DNA of 54,076 nt from UBA3871 sp002392265 (GCA_946614255.1 CAMOGS010000008.1:1-54076); one strand, 5' to 3'. Shown: positions 23,683 through 32,330, numbered from the stretch's first letter. Numbers and translations are program-made. The notes: generated by a model not told the origin, from the sequence alone.

Positions 23683-25083
23683 CTAGCTAATCTCGGCGAT
23701 TGCTTCGCGGACGGTTGAGACGCCGACCAGCTTCACGCCGGAGGAGCCTGCCAGCTTTTCAGCGTTGCGCTTTGGCAGGATTACGCGCTTTATGCCAAGC
23801 CGTGCGGCTTCCTTTACTATCTTGTCGGCGTTCTGGATTGAGCGGAGTTCGCCAGTAAGTCCGACTTCTCCGAGTGCAAGCGTGTCAGCGGGAATCGTCA
23901 CACCCCTGAAGGATGTGTAGAGTGCAAGCGCCACCGCAAGGTCAGTCGAAGTCCCCTCCGGCTTTAGGCCGCCGACCACGTTCACGTACACGTCCTGATT
24001 CATCAGCGACACTCCCGCGCGCCGCTCAAGGACCGCGATTATCATGTTGAGTCTCGTGTTCTCGACACCGATGCCCGTTCTGCGGGCAAAACCGATGTTT
24101 GCCGGTGCCGTCAGTGCCTGAATCTCGATAAGCAGCGGTCTGGTGCCTTCGTACCCCGCCGTGATACCCGAGCCCTCCGAGGCATTGCCCGCCTCTTCCA
24201 TCAGGCTTGCCGAGAGATTTTCAATCTCGCGAAGCCCCTGCTCGGCCATCTCGAATGCGCCGATTTCGCTGGTCGTGCCGAATCGATTCTTGTACGAGCG
24301 CAGGATTCTGAGGTCGTGGCTTCTCTCGCCCGAAAAGTTCAGCACGCAGTCAACAAGGTGCTCGATAATCTTCGGTCCTGCCAAATCGCCGCTCTTTGTC
24401 ACGTGCGCCACGATAAATATAGGCGTGCCGGTGACCTTACCGAGCCTCATCAGCTCGTTTCCGCAGGCGCGAACCTGCGAAACGCTGCCCGGCGCCGACT
24501 CCATGTCCTCAGTGTACATGGTCTGAATCGAGTCGATTATCAGAAAGGCCGGCTTTATGTTTTCAAATGCCGCTGACACGTTTTCCATGTTCGTTTCCGA
24601 CAGTATGTAAAGCTCGCCCGTCGCATCGGGGCAAACCCTCTCGGCGCGCAGCTTTATCTGCTCTTCGGACTCCTCGCCCGAAACGTACAGTACAGGCCCG
24701 TAGGTCTTTGCGATGCTTGCCGCCGCCTGAATGATGATTGTGGACTTGCCGATGCCCGGCTCTCCGCTTATCAGTGTAAGCGAGCCACGCACGATGCCGC
24801 CGCCCAGGACTCTGTTCAGCTCGCCGATGCCTGTGTCGAGGCGGTCCCTGTCACCGCTTACTATCTTGCTGATGCGGGTAGGTAGTGCTCTCCCGCCGGC
24901 GCCGATTGCATCACCTGTACCCGCGCCGATTCTGCGGCTGCGCTTGTCATCAACGCTGCTGTCTGCAACCTTTTGCTCGAAGAACGAGTTCCAGGCGCCG
25001 CAGATGCACTGGCCCATCCACTTTGGGCTCTCATATCCGCATTCATTGCATACGAAAACTGTTTTCGCTTTGCTTTTAGCCAA
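23683..25083 (-). CDS. radA: DNA repair protein RadA
   Basis: A 466-residue RecA-like branch migration helicase. The N-terminal C4 zinc finger is FVCNECGYESPKWMGQCICGAW; the RecA-like ATPase carries Walker A SGEPGIGKSTII near 105, Walker B PAFLIIDSIQTMY near 175 and the RadA-specific KNRFGTTSEIGAFEM (KNRFG) near 260. The C-terminal Lon-like domain contains GGLKPEGTSTDLAVALAL. RadA processes recombination intermediates. It follows a small monooxygenase-like gene by 30 bp. In Bacillus radA precedes disA-yacL-ispD; disA is not seen here. Confidence 0.96.
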   Translation of the reverse strand: MAKSKAKTVFVCNECGYESPKWMGQCICGAWNSFFEQKVADSSVDDKRSRRIGAGTGDAIGAGGRALPTRISKIVSGDRDRLDTGIGELNRVLGGGIVRGSLTLISGEPGIGKSTIIIQAAASIAKTYGPVLYVSGEESEEQIKLRAERVCPDATGELYILSETNMENVSAAFENIKPAFLIIDSIQTMYTEDMESAPGSVSQVRACGNELMRLGKVTGTPIFIVAHVTKSGDLAGPKIIEHLVDCVLNFSGERSHDLRILRSYKNRFGTTSEIGAFEMAEQGLREIENLSASLMEEAGNASEGSGITAGYEGTRPLLIEIQALTAPANIGFARRTGIGVENTRLNMIIAVLERRAGVSLMNQDVYVNVVGGLKPEGTSTDLAVALALYTSFRGVTIPADTLALGEVGLTGELRSIQNADKIVKEAARLGIKRVILPKRNAEKLAGSSGVKLVGVSTVREAIAEIS

Positions 25084-25113
25084 TTTACTCCTCCTGACTG
25101 CCTTTTGCGGGGG

Positions 25114-25461
25114 CTACTCTGCGATGTCCTGAACTTCAAATTCTGCCGTGATTCCGTACTTTTCCTTGAGCTCGCCGAAGATCTTAAAGTGCGGCGCCTT
25201 TGTGTGAGCGGCCTGATCCTCTCTGCTTTCCCACTGTTCCCAAAGAAGCATTTCAACCTCGCCCTTTGGTGCTGCATTCTCCCCTTCGCCTTCAGGGCTT
25301 TTCATGCTGAGCAGCTGCTCCACAGGGAAAAAGTATTCGTAGCGCACGCATCCCTTTTCCTGTCTGGTAATCTCAGCCGCTCCGGAAGCCTTTATTTCTG
25401 CGAAAAATCTAACCATCTTTTCGATATCGTCAGCGTGATATCTAACCATGAAATTTGTCAT
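25114..25461 (-). CDS. Antibiotic biosynthesis monooxygenase (ABM)-domain protein, YgiN-like
   Basis: A 115-residue protein with the dimeric alpha-beta barrel layout of the ABM/YgiN family: FMVRYHADDIEKMVRFFAEI at the start, GCVRYEYFFPVE in the middle and EVEMLLWEQWESREDQAAHTKAPHFKIF near 70-95, where W-E-S/D-x-x-A-x-x-x-H is the family signature. Members are quinol oxygenases or unknown small-molecule enzymes. An insert rich in Glu, Gly and Lys around 55-65 is unusual. It lies 30 bp before radA and may be cotranscribed. Substrate unknown. Confidence 0.8.
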   Translation of the reverse strand: MTNFMVRYHADDIEKMVRFFAEIKASGAAEITRQEKGCVRYEYFFPVEQLLSMKSPEGEGENAAPKGEVEMLLWEQWESREDQAAHTKAPHFKIFGELKEKYGITAEFEVQDIAE

Positions 25462-25608
25462 ATTATGTCTCCGTTAAATCCGTTTAAATAAATAATATTT
25501 TTGTGAAATCAATAAAAAGTGTGCGGTCGATCTGATATGCTTTCCGGTATGCACTTTACTTGATATAGATAATAATACCACATTCTGCGTTTTTTTTATA
25601 TCATATTG

Positions 25609-25650
25609 TTTGGCCGGCTGCTTGGTTCGGCTCTTTGGCCGGCTGCTTGG
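25609..25650. repeat. 17-bp direct repeat
   Basis: TTTGGCCGGCTGCTTGG occurs at 25609-25625 and 25634-25650 with 8 bp between. It lies 18 bp beyond the stop of the truncated hypothetical gene at 25668 and could mark a deletion or insertion scar. The remaining gap from 25462 is AT-rich and holds nothing else recognised. Confidence 0.8.
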
Positions 25651-25667
25651 GTTGCCGATCGGGGCGG

Positions 25668-26045
25668 TTAAAGCTTTGAGGAAAGCTCCTGCAGCTTTAG
25701 CGGCAGAGCCTTAATGATATTTTCGTGGCTCGGCTCAACATATTTTTTTCCGAGGCCTTCCAGCGCGGCTTTGTTTTTCCGCAGTATTTTTGCCTCTGCC
25801 ATGAGCAGCTCTTTTCTGAAAAGGCCCTGTGCAATTCCCCGCTTTTCGATGCTGGTCAGGTAATCAACCTTCCTTTTGCCGTCAACCTGCACCGTTCTGG
25901 CAAGGCGCCTGTATTTTCCGTGCTGAAGGTATAACAGCTTTCCCTCCGGGAGGCGCTCCACCTCTTCATCTATGAACCGGAGCCTCATCTCCACGTTTTC
26001 AAGCTCGCGCTTTACCCAAATCTCCTGTCTTTCGTGATTCTCCAT
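25668..26045 (-). CDS. Hypothetical protein, resembles N-terminal domain of a larger clostridial family
   Basis: A 125-residue, highly charged and mostly helical protein (ENVEMRLRFIDEEVERLPEGKL, HGKYRRLARTV, VDYLTSIEKRGIAQGLFRKE). The pattern of a helical start, EGKLLYLxHGKYxR and later a helix-rich region resembles the N-terminal part of clostridial proteins of about 300 residues that continue into a nuclease-like domain; here that second part is missing, so the gene may be a truncated remnant. This recollection is weak. The start at 26045 lacks close Shine-Dalgarno spacing, whereas a short overlapping frame upstream has a strong one. Confidence 0.55.
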   Translation of the reverse strand: MENHERQEIWVKRELENVEMRLRFIDEEVERLPEGKLLYLQHGKYRRLARTVQVDGKRKVDYLTSIEKRGIAQGLFRKELLMAEAKILRKNKAALEGLGKKYVEPSHENIIKALPLKLQELSSKL

Positions 26046-26089
26046 ACCCTGATTCCTTTCTCCTTTACTTCGCGTATTGTCTTTTCCAT
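26012..26089 (-). CDS. Possible 25-codon upstream peptide overlapping the hypothetical gene
   Basis: An ATG at 26087-26089 follows AAGGAGG at ideal spacing and opens a 25-codon frame (MEKTIREVKEKGIRVWRITK and onward) that ends inside the next gene at 26012-26014. It could be a coupling leader peptide or the remnant of a small gene. No homologue is recalled. Confidence 0.35.
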   Translation of the reverse strand: MEKTIREVKEKGIRVWRITKDRRFG

Positions 26090-26263
26090 GCTTCCTCCTT
26101 CGGTTTTTTGAGCAGCTGCCGGTTTTCGCTTCTTTTATATTGAAGCATTGGTATTTTCTTCCATAATTATATCACATTTCCATTAGTTGTCAATATTATT
26201 TCCTCTTGTTTTTTGCTTTGTATGCCTTGTGCACGATTTCCCTTTCCCAAGGCATACTCTTCA

Positions 26264-26312
26264 AAAAACAAAAAAATAGCGGCTACAAATTCTCCATGAA
26301 TCTGCAGCCGCT
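26264..26312 (-). terminator. Intrinsic terminator after the FAH-family gene
   Basis: AGCGGCT (26278-26284) and AGCCGCT (26306-26312) pair around an internally structured loop, followed on the minus strand by a long T-rich tract. It lies 6 bp past the stop of the fumarylacetoacetate-hydrolase-family gene. The rest of 26090-26263 holds a 9-bp inverted repeat (GTATGCCTT/AAGGCATAC, 26220-26256) and nothing else recognised. Confidence 0.8.
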
Positions 26313-26318
26313 GCCGCT

Positions 26319-27152
26319 TTATACCAGCCTGTTGCGTAGTGTTCCGATTTCTTCAATTGATATTTCGACCACATCGCCGGCCTTCAGCCAGTTCTTTTGG
26401 TCCTCCGGGTAGCCGAGCATAACGCCCGATGGTGTTCCTGTAAAAATGATGTCTCCTGCCTTCAGCGGAATTCGCGGCATCAAATGAGCCACTATCTGCT
26501 CAGGTGTGAATATCATCTGATCTATGAAGTCACTTTGCCTTACTTCACCGTTTACACGACACTCAATTGCGAGGTGTCGGTTTGTCAGTGCGTCCGCATT
26601 AACCGCATAAGGACCGACCGGAGCGAAATTATCAAATGTCTTTCCGCATATCCACTGGCTTGTAGAGTTTTGCCAGTCGCGGATAGACAAATCATTTCCC
26701 GTCGTGTAAGCAAAAACTTTCCCATCTCTGCCCATTATCAGCACCAGCTCCGCTTCGTAGTCGATGCACTTTGACTGAGGCAGCTTTATATCCATGCCGT
26801 GTGCAGCAAGCGCATTACCAAACTTTGCAAAGACTGTCGGTTCAGTCGGAAGCGGCTGGCCCGGGTGGCATTCCTCCGCATGCTTTATATAATTAAGCCC
26901 GATGCAGACGATTTTTTCCATTCCTGTAACAACCGGGGCGAACTTTATTTCAGCTTCGTTTAATAACGCTCCGCCTCTCGCTTTTGCGCAAAAGCTTTCG
27001 ATCTCTGCAAGGGCGCTATTCACATCAGGTAGCTCACAAAGCTCCTTCATCGTTTTTGGCATACCGGGAGCAGATGAAAGATCGACGATACCGGCCTCTG
27101 TCTTGACTGCAAGAGTCGGTATACCTTCTTTATAAAACTGCAAAAACTTCAT
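26319..27152 (-). CDS. Fumarylacetoacetate hydrolase (FAH) family protein
   Basis: A 277-residue enzyme of the FAH superfamily, metal-dependent hydrolases or decarboxylases of beta-keto acids and oxaloacetate. The catalytic domain begins near residue 80: IVCIGLNYIKHAEECH, acidic metal ligands in YEAELVLIMGRDG near 132, the GKTFDNFAPVGPYAV signature near 170 and GDIIFTGTPSGV near 240. The N-terminal 75 residues are the usual variable domain. It stands alone, so a pathway cannot be named; acylpyruvase or oxaloacetate decarboxylase activity is likely for members of this size. Confidence 0.92.
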   Translation of the reverse strand: MKFLQFYKEGIPTLAVKTEAGIVDLSSAPGMPKTMKELCELPDVNSALAEIESFCAKARGGALLNEAEIKFAPVVTGMEKIVCIGLNYIKHAEECHPGQPLPTEPTVFAKFGNALAAHGMDIKLPQSKCIDYEAELVLIMGRDGKVFAYTTGNDLSIRDWQNSTSQWICGKTFDNFAPVGPYAVNADALTNRHLAIECRVNGEVRQSDFIDQMIFTPEQIVAHLMPRIPLKAGDIIFTGTPSGVMLGYPEDQKNWLKAGDVVEISIEEIGTLRNRLV

Positions 27153-27201
27153 GCCTTTTTCTCCTTTCTCAGTTCGGAACCTGTCCCTAAACTTCCAAAA
27201 A

Positions 27202-27267
27202 GGCGAGTCTAGGGACAGGCACCAAATTCGCCGAAAGGCTAATTTGGTGCCTGTCCCCAGATTCGCC
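27202..27267. repeat. REP-like palindrome copy 1
   Basis: Two 31-nt arms (27202-27232 and 27237-27267) match at 28 of 31 positions around a GAAA loop, with the core GGGACAGGCACCAAATT. A partial core lies just upstream (27178-27188, AACCTGTCCCT). The palindrome overlaps the C-terminal codons of the GGDEF remnant and follows the FAH gene's upstream side. Related copies are at 35789-35832 and 42301-42368. Confidence 0.9.
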
Positions 27268-27592
27268 TATCGTTACGTCCTTTGTAGTATTCTTCTTTTT
27301 CTCTGTACATGAGTGCATCAGCGGCAGCCCTCACTTCTTCGCGTTTCCGCGAGTCATCCGTCACATAAACAGCACCCATCGAAGCGCTTCTGCCACGCCG
27401 TTTAATCGCAGCTCTTGCAAGTCCTACCTGATCCTTAAATTCTTCCTCTGTCCCGGCGAAAGAATATATGACAAACTCGTCACCGCCGAGTCTAAAGACA
27501 TATTCACTACCGAATGCTTCCATAAGGCCATTCGCCACATCTATAATCAACGCATCGCCTGCTTCGTGGCCTTCACTGCCATTTTCCCTCGT
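27239..27592 (-). pseudogene. Truncated GGDEF (diguanylate cyclase) domain remnant
   Basis: The frame reads the second half of a GGDEF domain: GSEGHEAGDALIIDVANGL, then FRLGGDEFVIYS with an intact GGDEF signature, then LMYREKEEYYKGRND. The first half of the domain (the metal-binding DxDxFK region) and any sensor are missing, because a stop codon lies at 27593-27595 in the fusA-like terminator. The last residues (RRIWGQAPN) are translated from the REP-like palindrome. An ATG at 27550 exists, but a domain lacking its first half should not cyclise GTP. Best read as a decayed gene. Confidence 0.8.
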
Positions 27593-27594
27593 TT

Positions 27595-27630
27595 AAAAAA
27601 TCCACTTTGGAGTAATAGCCCCAAAGTGGA
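27595..27630 (-). terminator. Intrinsic terminator after the EF-G-like gene
   Basis: TCCACTTTGG (27601-27610) pairs with CCAAAGTGGA (27621-27630), followed on the minus strand by six T. It lies 27 bp past the stop codon of the EF-G-like gene. Confidence 0.9.
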
Positions 27631-27656
27631 AAATTTCAGCTTTGATTATTCGTAAA

Positions 27657-29597
27657 TTAAGCTTCTTCCTGAGATGCCTTGTATGCTTCGATAATCTTCT
27701 GGGCCTTATCTGCAGGAACTTCGTCATAACGGTCGAATTCCATTGTGAAGGAACCGCGCGCCTGAGTCATGGAACGAAGGTTGATTGCATAGCTGAAGAG
27801 TTCAGCCTGTGGAGCCGTAGCGTGGAGGAGCTGCCAGCCGCCAACCTGTGGATCCATACCGAGCACAATACCGCGGCGTGTTGGGAGGTCACCCATTACT
27901 GCGCCTACGAAGTCATCAGGAACTCTAATCTCGAGCTTCATGATTGGCTCGAGGAGGCAAGGCTTCGCTTCTACGATACCCTTCTTGAATGCAAGCGAAG
28001 CTGCAATCTTGAAGGATGCTTCGTTTGAGTCTACATCATGGTATGAACCATCGTAGAGAACAGCTTTGATGTTCTGGCACTTGCAACCTGCGAGAGGACC
28101 CTTTTCCATACATTCGAGGAGACCCTTTTCAACAGCAGGTACATACTGCTTTGGAACGGAACCGCCGAAGAGCTCTTCGGAGAATTCGAATTCCTTCTCG
28201 GAAGGTGAGAATCTGATATGAACGTCACCATACTGACCTGCGCCGCCGGACTGCTTTTTGTGCTTGCCCTGTACGTCTGACTGGCCCTTGATGGTTTCGC
28301 GATAAGCAATCTTCTGAGGAACGATTTCAACTGTTACACCATACTTGTCCTTTAACTTTGCAAGTACGATACCGAGCTGGATTTCGCCCTGGCCGCCGAT
28401 GAGAATCTGGCGGGTTTCAGGATTCTGCTCGAGACGGAATGACGGGTCTTCTTCCATAATCTTTCTGAGACCGGAAGTCATCTTTTCGTCGCCGCCCTTT
28501 TCCTTTGCTTCGATAGCCTGGAAGAGTGTTGGCTGAGGGAATGCAATCTTTGGCAACTTTACAGGGTTAGCCTTTTCAGCGAGAGTGTCGCCTGTCTTGG
28601 TTACCTGGAGCTTGCCCAGTGCAACGATATCACCTGCGGATACGCTAGGTGCTTCGCCCTGAGTCTTTCCTCTGAGGAAGAATACAGAACCGAGCTTTTC
28701 AGGCTTTTCTGCATCTGTGTTATATAATTCCATTGCAGGTGTAACCTTGCCTGAGATAACCTTTGCGAGGGAAATCTTTCCAAGGAATGCATCTGCCAAT
28801 GTCTTGAATACGAATACTACCGGCTTGCCGTTAGGATCTACCGCGATTTCTACTTCCTTTCCGTCGCATTCAGCCTTTACAGGACCGATTGCTGTAGGAG
28901 CAGGTACGAGGTCGATGAACTGCTGAAGAACTTCCTTCACGCCATCACCTGTCATGGAGCAGCACCGGAAAATAGGAACGATGTCGCCCTGACCGATACC
29001 CTTTGACAGGCCGCGGTTGAACTCTTCGTCTGTGAACTCGCCCTTGTCAAAGAAGATTTCCATCAGCTCTTCGTCAGTTTCTGCGATAGCTTCTGAAAGT
29101 GATTCTCTGTCGTCGAGTGTAACAACGGAAGTACCAAACTTTGCCTTGAGGTCTTCGATAACCTTTTCAGCATTAACGTTTTCCTTATCTGTCTTTGTGA
29201 GAACGAAGAACTTAGGTGTTCCTGCTGCCTTTGTAGCTTCCCAAGCCTTTTCCGTTCCTACCTGTATGCCGGCGGAAGCGTCTACTAATATGGCTGCTGC
29301 TTCTACTGCGCGAAGTGCGGACTGCACTTCTCCGGCGAAGTCAAAGAAACCCGGAGTATCGAGGAAATTAAGCTTTACCTTGTTGAACTCAACCGGTACC
29401 AAAGTAGTGTTGATGGAGTATCCCTTTTCGATTTCCATCTTGTCGTAGTCGGATACTGTGTTGCCATCCTCTACCTTGCCTAATCTGCTGATTACCCCTG
29501 TCGCAAGGAGGGCTGCCTCAAGAAAAGTAGTCTTTCCGCAACCGCCGTGCCCGAGTAGTGCTATGTTTCTGATGTTTTCGCCTGTATAGCCTTTCAT
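27657..29597 (-). CDS. EF-G-like translational GTPase (EF-G2 / FusA paralogue)
   Basis: A 646-residue GTPase, shorter than housekeeping EF-G (about 690-700). G1 is GHGGCGKTTF (residues 15-24), switch II is DTPGFFDFAGE near 80, and the base-recognition motif is LTKTDKEN instead of the usual NKxD. Later EF-G domains are visible (GQYGDVHIRFSP near 460, SNEASFKIAASLAFKKGI near 545, GDLPTRRGIVLGMD near 595). Such paralogues lack strong translocase activity or act in stress and recycling; here the role is unproven. It has its own promoter and terminator. Confidence 0.9.
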   Translation of the reverse strand: MKGYTGENIRNIALLGHGGCGKTTFLEAALLATGVISRLGKVEDGNTVSDYDKMEIEKGYSINTTLVPVEFNKVKLNFLDTPGFFDFAGEVQSALRAVEAAAILVDASAGIQVGTEKAWEATKAAGTPKFFVLTKTDKENVNAEKVIEDLKAKFGTSVVTLDDRESLSEAIAETDEELMEIFFDKGEFTDEEFNRGLSKGIGQGDIVPIFRCCSMTGDGVKEVLQQFIDLVPAPTAIGPVKAECDGKEVEIAVDPNGKPVVFVFKTLADAFLGKISLAKVISGKVTPAMELYNTDAEKPEKLGSVFFLRGKTQGEAPSVSAGDIVALGKLQVTKTGDTLAEKANPVKLPKIAFPQPTLFQAIEAKEKGGDEKMTSGLRKIMEEDPSFRLEQNPETRQILIGGQGEIQLGIVLAKLKDKYGVTVEIVPQKIAYRETIKGQSDVQGKHKKQSGGAGQYGDVHIRFSPSEKEFEFSEELFGGSVPKQYVPAVEKGLLECMEKGPLAGCKCQNIKAVLYDGSYHDVDSNEASFKIAASLAFKKGIVEAKPCLLEPIMKLEIRVPDDFVGAVMGDLPTRRGIVLGMDPQVGGWQLLHATAPQAELFSYAINLRSMTQARGSFTMEFDRYDEVPADKAQKIIEAYKASQEEA

Positions 29598-29652
29598 TTA
29601 TAAGACCCTCCATTATTTTATTTTATCCGGGGGCATAGAGCCCACAGAAAAA

Positions 29653-29681
29653 ATTATATCATTATTTATACGCGTCCGCAA
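29653..29681 (-). promoter_or_regulatory. Sigma-A type promoter of the EF-G-like gene
   Basis: On the minus strand TTGCGG (29676-29681), a 17-bp spacer and TATAAT (29653-29658). The leader carries a GGGCTCTATGCCC hairpin about 20 bases downstream of the predicted start. Confidence 0.8.
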
Positions 29682-29690
29682 TAATTTGTT

Positions 29691-30905
29691 TTACCCCAGC
29701 AGCTGGTGATACCACTTTATTGCATCTATGTAAGCTTCGTATACATCGTCCATCTCGATATTCTCAAGGATAAAGATTCTCGAAATCTCCTGCCAGTTTG
29801 CAGCTTCGTATTCAACTACAAAGTGCAGAATCTTTGCGAACTTGCCCTTGTGGTCTATCAGGGCATCCTTTATATCCTTTGATACTTTAATCTTCCCAAG
29901 AGCGTCTGCCATCGGGCATTCGAGGATTAAATCGAGAACCGAGAACAGTCCGGTCAGGAAGAGCTCCTGAGAGCTCATGCCCATTTCGAATATTGTTGCA
30001 AGTCTTTCAGCAAACTTTGCGCGAAGCAGCGAAATACGCATAACCTCGCTCGGTCTGTCCGCACACAGCTCCTTTGTAACGACTGCGTTGATCCACTTCT
30101 TTAATTCCGCCTGTCCCAGCATTGCCGCTGCGTGGCGAATGGAAGTAATCTCTGCGCCGGCTGTTGCACCGACCATCTTCAGAAAGCTCAGTGTAAGCGC
30201 TGTATCGCGGCTGATTATGTCAGCAACGTCAGTCAGCTCAAAGTCGTCATCATTGACTACATTAAGCAGCTGGAGGTATGTCGCCTTCAGTGGCGCAACC
30301 TCTGTCTGACCCTTCGTAACAGGCACTCTGTAGAACGGGCCTTCGAACCAGAGGAATTCCTTGTCGCCCTTTATGGCATCAAAGTATTCCTGATTTGTAA
30401 TATTTGTAACGCAAAGCTTTACATGCGGGTAAGCCTTTGTGAAGAAAATCTTTGCCTTTGTCACGTCAACATCGCCGCAATCGAGCATAATGTAGTCGAT
30501 GAGCTTTATGATTGATGCGTGCTCAACATAGGATGCTACAGGCAGGTTTTTGAGTGCAAGTCTGTAACCCATGCTCTTTAACTCGATAAGTCTCTTAGCA
30601 TATGATTCATCGGCATTTATGTCCTCCAAAAGCAGAACAAGTCTGTCATGCGGAACATGGCAAATGCCCGGAATATCTGTGAAAATCGCAATTTTACTGA
30701 TTGGAAGGAAAATATCCGTTCCCGGTGAAAGCGTCTCAACACCCATTTCGTTGAGTACCTCAACACCGTTGATTTTTGCCGCCATTGCGTGACGTTCAAT
30801 GCCTGTCAGTGATGGATTCAACAGGTAATTGTCTTTCTGCGCGAGCAGAGAATATGCGCTCACCTTTAAATCTTTGTCAAACATTGGAACTAAGGAAACT
30901 AACAT
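29691..30905 (-). CDS. EAL-like/HDOD signalling protein (YuxH type), EAL part degenerate
   Basis: A 404-residue protein with an N-terminal EAL-fold part (about 1-200) and a C-terminal HDOD domain (about 205-400). In the EAL part the catalytic E-x-L is replaced (SAYSLLAQKDN), the metal-binding DDFG segment reads LKNLPV, and only the IIKLIDYIMLDCGDVD beta-strand resembles the family; phosphodiesterase activity is therefore unlikely. The HDOD domain shows LLNVVNDDDFELTDVADIISRD, LSFLKMVGA and SIRHAAAMLGQAELKKWI. YuxH-type proteins are thought to bind rather than cleave c-di-GMP or act in other signalling. It follows asnS by 30 bp. Confidence 0.85.
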   Translation of the reverse strand: MLVSLVPMFDKDLKVSAYSLLAQKDNYLLNPSLTGIERHAMAAKINGVEVLNEMGVETLSPGTDIFLPISKIAIFTDIPGICHVPHDRLVLLLEDINADESYAKRLIELKSMGYRLALKNLPVASYVEHASIIKLIDYIMLDCGDVDVTKAKIFFTKAYPHVKLCVTNITNQEYFDAIKGDKEFLWFEGPFYRVPVTKGQTEVAPLKATYLQLLNVVNDDDFELTDVADIISRDTALTLSFLKMVGATAGAEITSIRHAAAMLGQAELKKWINAVVTKELCADRPSEVMRISLLRAKFAERLATIFEMGMSSQELFLTGLFSVLDLILECPMADALGKIKVSKDIKDALIDHKGKFAKILHFVVEYEAANWQEISRIFILENIEMDDVYEAYIDAIKWYHQLLG

Positions 30906-30935
30906 GCCTTGTCCTCCTTTTCATAACATGTGATA

Positions 30936-32330
30936 CTAAAATTCTGCGTTCTTTGGTGTTCTAGGGAAAATCTGCACGTCACGGATGTTTGCCATTCCGG
31001 TAACATACATGATGATGCGTTCAAATCCGAGGCCGTAGCCCGAGTGATATACGCCGCCGTATCTGCGAAGGTCGAGATACCACCAGTAGTCTTCTTCTTT
31101 GAGGCCGAGCTCCTTCATTCTCTTTACGAGAACGTCGTAACGCTCTTCTCTCTGCGAGCCGCCAATGATTTCACCTACGCCCGGTACCAGCAGGTCGCAA
31201 GCCGCAACCGTCTTTCCGTCATCATTCATTCTCATATAGAATGCCTTTATGTCCTTTGGATAGTCTGTTACAAACAGCGGCTTTTTGAATATCTCCTCGG
31301 TAAGGTATCTTTCGTGCTCTGTCTGGAGATCGATTCCCCATTCAACCGGGTACTGGAATTCCTTGCCGCTCTTCTTTAAAAGCTCTACCGCTTCGGTATA
31401 GGTCACTCTGCCAAAGTCGGCATTTACGATTGAGTTCAGTCTCTCAAGGAGCCCCTTGTCCACGAAACTGTTAAAGAACTCCATCTCTTCAGGGCAGTTT
31501 TCAAGGACATCGCGGATGATGTATTTAATCATTTCCTCGGCGATAACCATATTGTCCTCGAGGTCTGCAAATGCGATTTCAGGCTCAATCATCCAGAACT
31601 CGGAAGCATGGCGCGCCGTGTTTGAGTTTTCTGCGCGGAATGTCGGTCCGAATGTGTAGATGTTGCGGAAAGCCAGTGCCATAATTTCACCCTCGAGCTG
31701 GCCCGATACGGTGAGGCTGGTCTGCTTGCCGAAGAAGTCCTGGCTGTAATCGATTTCGCCGCTTTCAGTGCGAGGCGGATTGTTCAAATCGAGAGTTGTA
31801 ACCTGGAACATCTCGCCTGCGCCCTCGCAGTCGGAGCCTGTAATCAGCGGAGTGTGTACATATACAAAGCCTCTGTCCTGGAAAAACCTGTGGATTGCAT
31901 ATGCTATCTGTGAGCGCACTCTGAATACCGCAGAGAATGTGTTGGTTCTCGGTCTGAGGTAAGCCTTTTCTCTGAGGAATTCGAGGGAGTGGCGTTTTTT
32001 CTGAAGCGGATAGTCGGCATCGCAGTCGGCGAGGATTTTGATTTCCTGTGCCTTTACTTCGAACGGCTGCTTTGCTTCCGGTGTCAGGACGAGCTTTCCG
32101 TGAACCTCAAGTGCAGCGTAAATCGGTGCCTTTGCGATTTCGTCAAAATTATTGATGATGTCGGCCTCATAAACTATCTGAACGGACTTAAAAAATGTAC
32201 CGTCATTGAGTTCGATAAATCCGAATTTGTTAGAGTTTCGGTTGGTTCTGACCCAACCTCTGACAACAATATCCCGGTCTGCGTACTCATCGGTACATCT
32301 GAATAGCTTTTTGATTTCTACATCTTTCAT
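30936..32330 (-). CDS. asnS: Asparaginyl-tRNA synthetase
   Basis: A 464-residue class IIb synthetase. The N-terminal OB-fold anticodon-binding domain (residues 1-110) includes DIVVRGWVRTNRNSNKFGFIELNDG. Motif 2 is FRAENSNTARHASEFWMIEPE near 230, and motif 3 GGVYHSGYGLGFERIIMYVTG near 425. The Asn type is supported by the overall AsnS pattern and FFGKQTSLTVSGQLEGE. It has a good promoter and is followed by the EAL/HDOD gene. A 50-nt leader without a T-box. Confidence 0.96.
   Translation of the reverse strand: MKDVEIKKLFRCTDEYADRDIVVRGWVRTNRNSNKFGFIELNDGTFFKSVQIVYEADIINNFDEIAKAPIYAALEVHGKLVLTPEAKQPFEVKAQEIKILADCDADYPLQKKRHSLEFLREKAYLRPRTNTFSAVFRVRSQIAYAIHRFFQDRGFVYVHTPLITGSDCEGAGEMFQVTTLDLNNPPRTESGEIDYSQDFFGKQTSLTVSGQLEGEIMALAFRNIYTFGPTFRAENSNTARHASEFWMIEPEIAFADLEDNMVIAEEMIKYIIRDVLENCPEEMEFFNSFVDKGLLERLNSIVNADFGRVTYTEAVELLKKSGKEFQYPVEWGIDLQTEHERYLTEEIFKKPLFVTDYPKDIKAFYMRMNDDGKTVAACDLLVPGVGEIIGGSQREERYDVLVKRMKELGLKEEDYWWYLDLRRYGGVYHSGYGLGFERIIMYVTGMANIRDVQIFPRTPKNAEF

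Noticed and set aside
26220..26256. 9-bp inverted repeat GTATGCCTT/AAGGCATAC as a terminator
   Set aside because: No T-tract on either strand at the proper place and a 20-nt loop; the true terminator is the adjacent one at 26264-26312.
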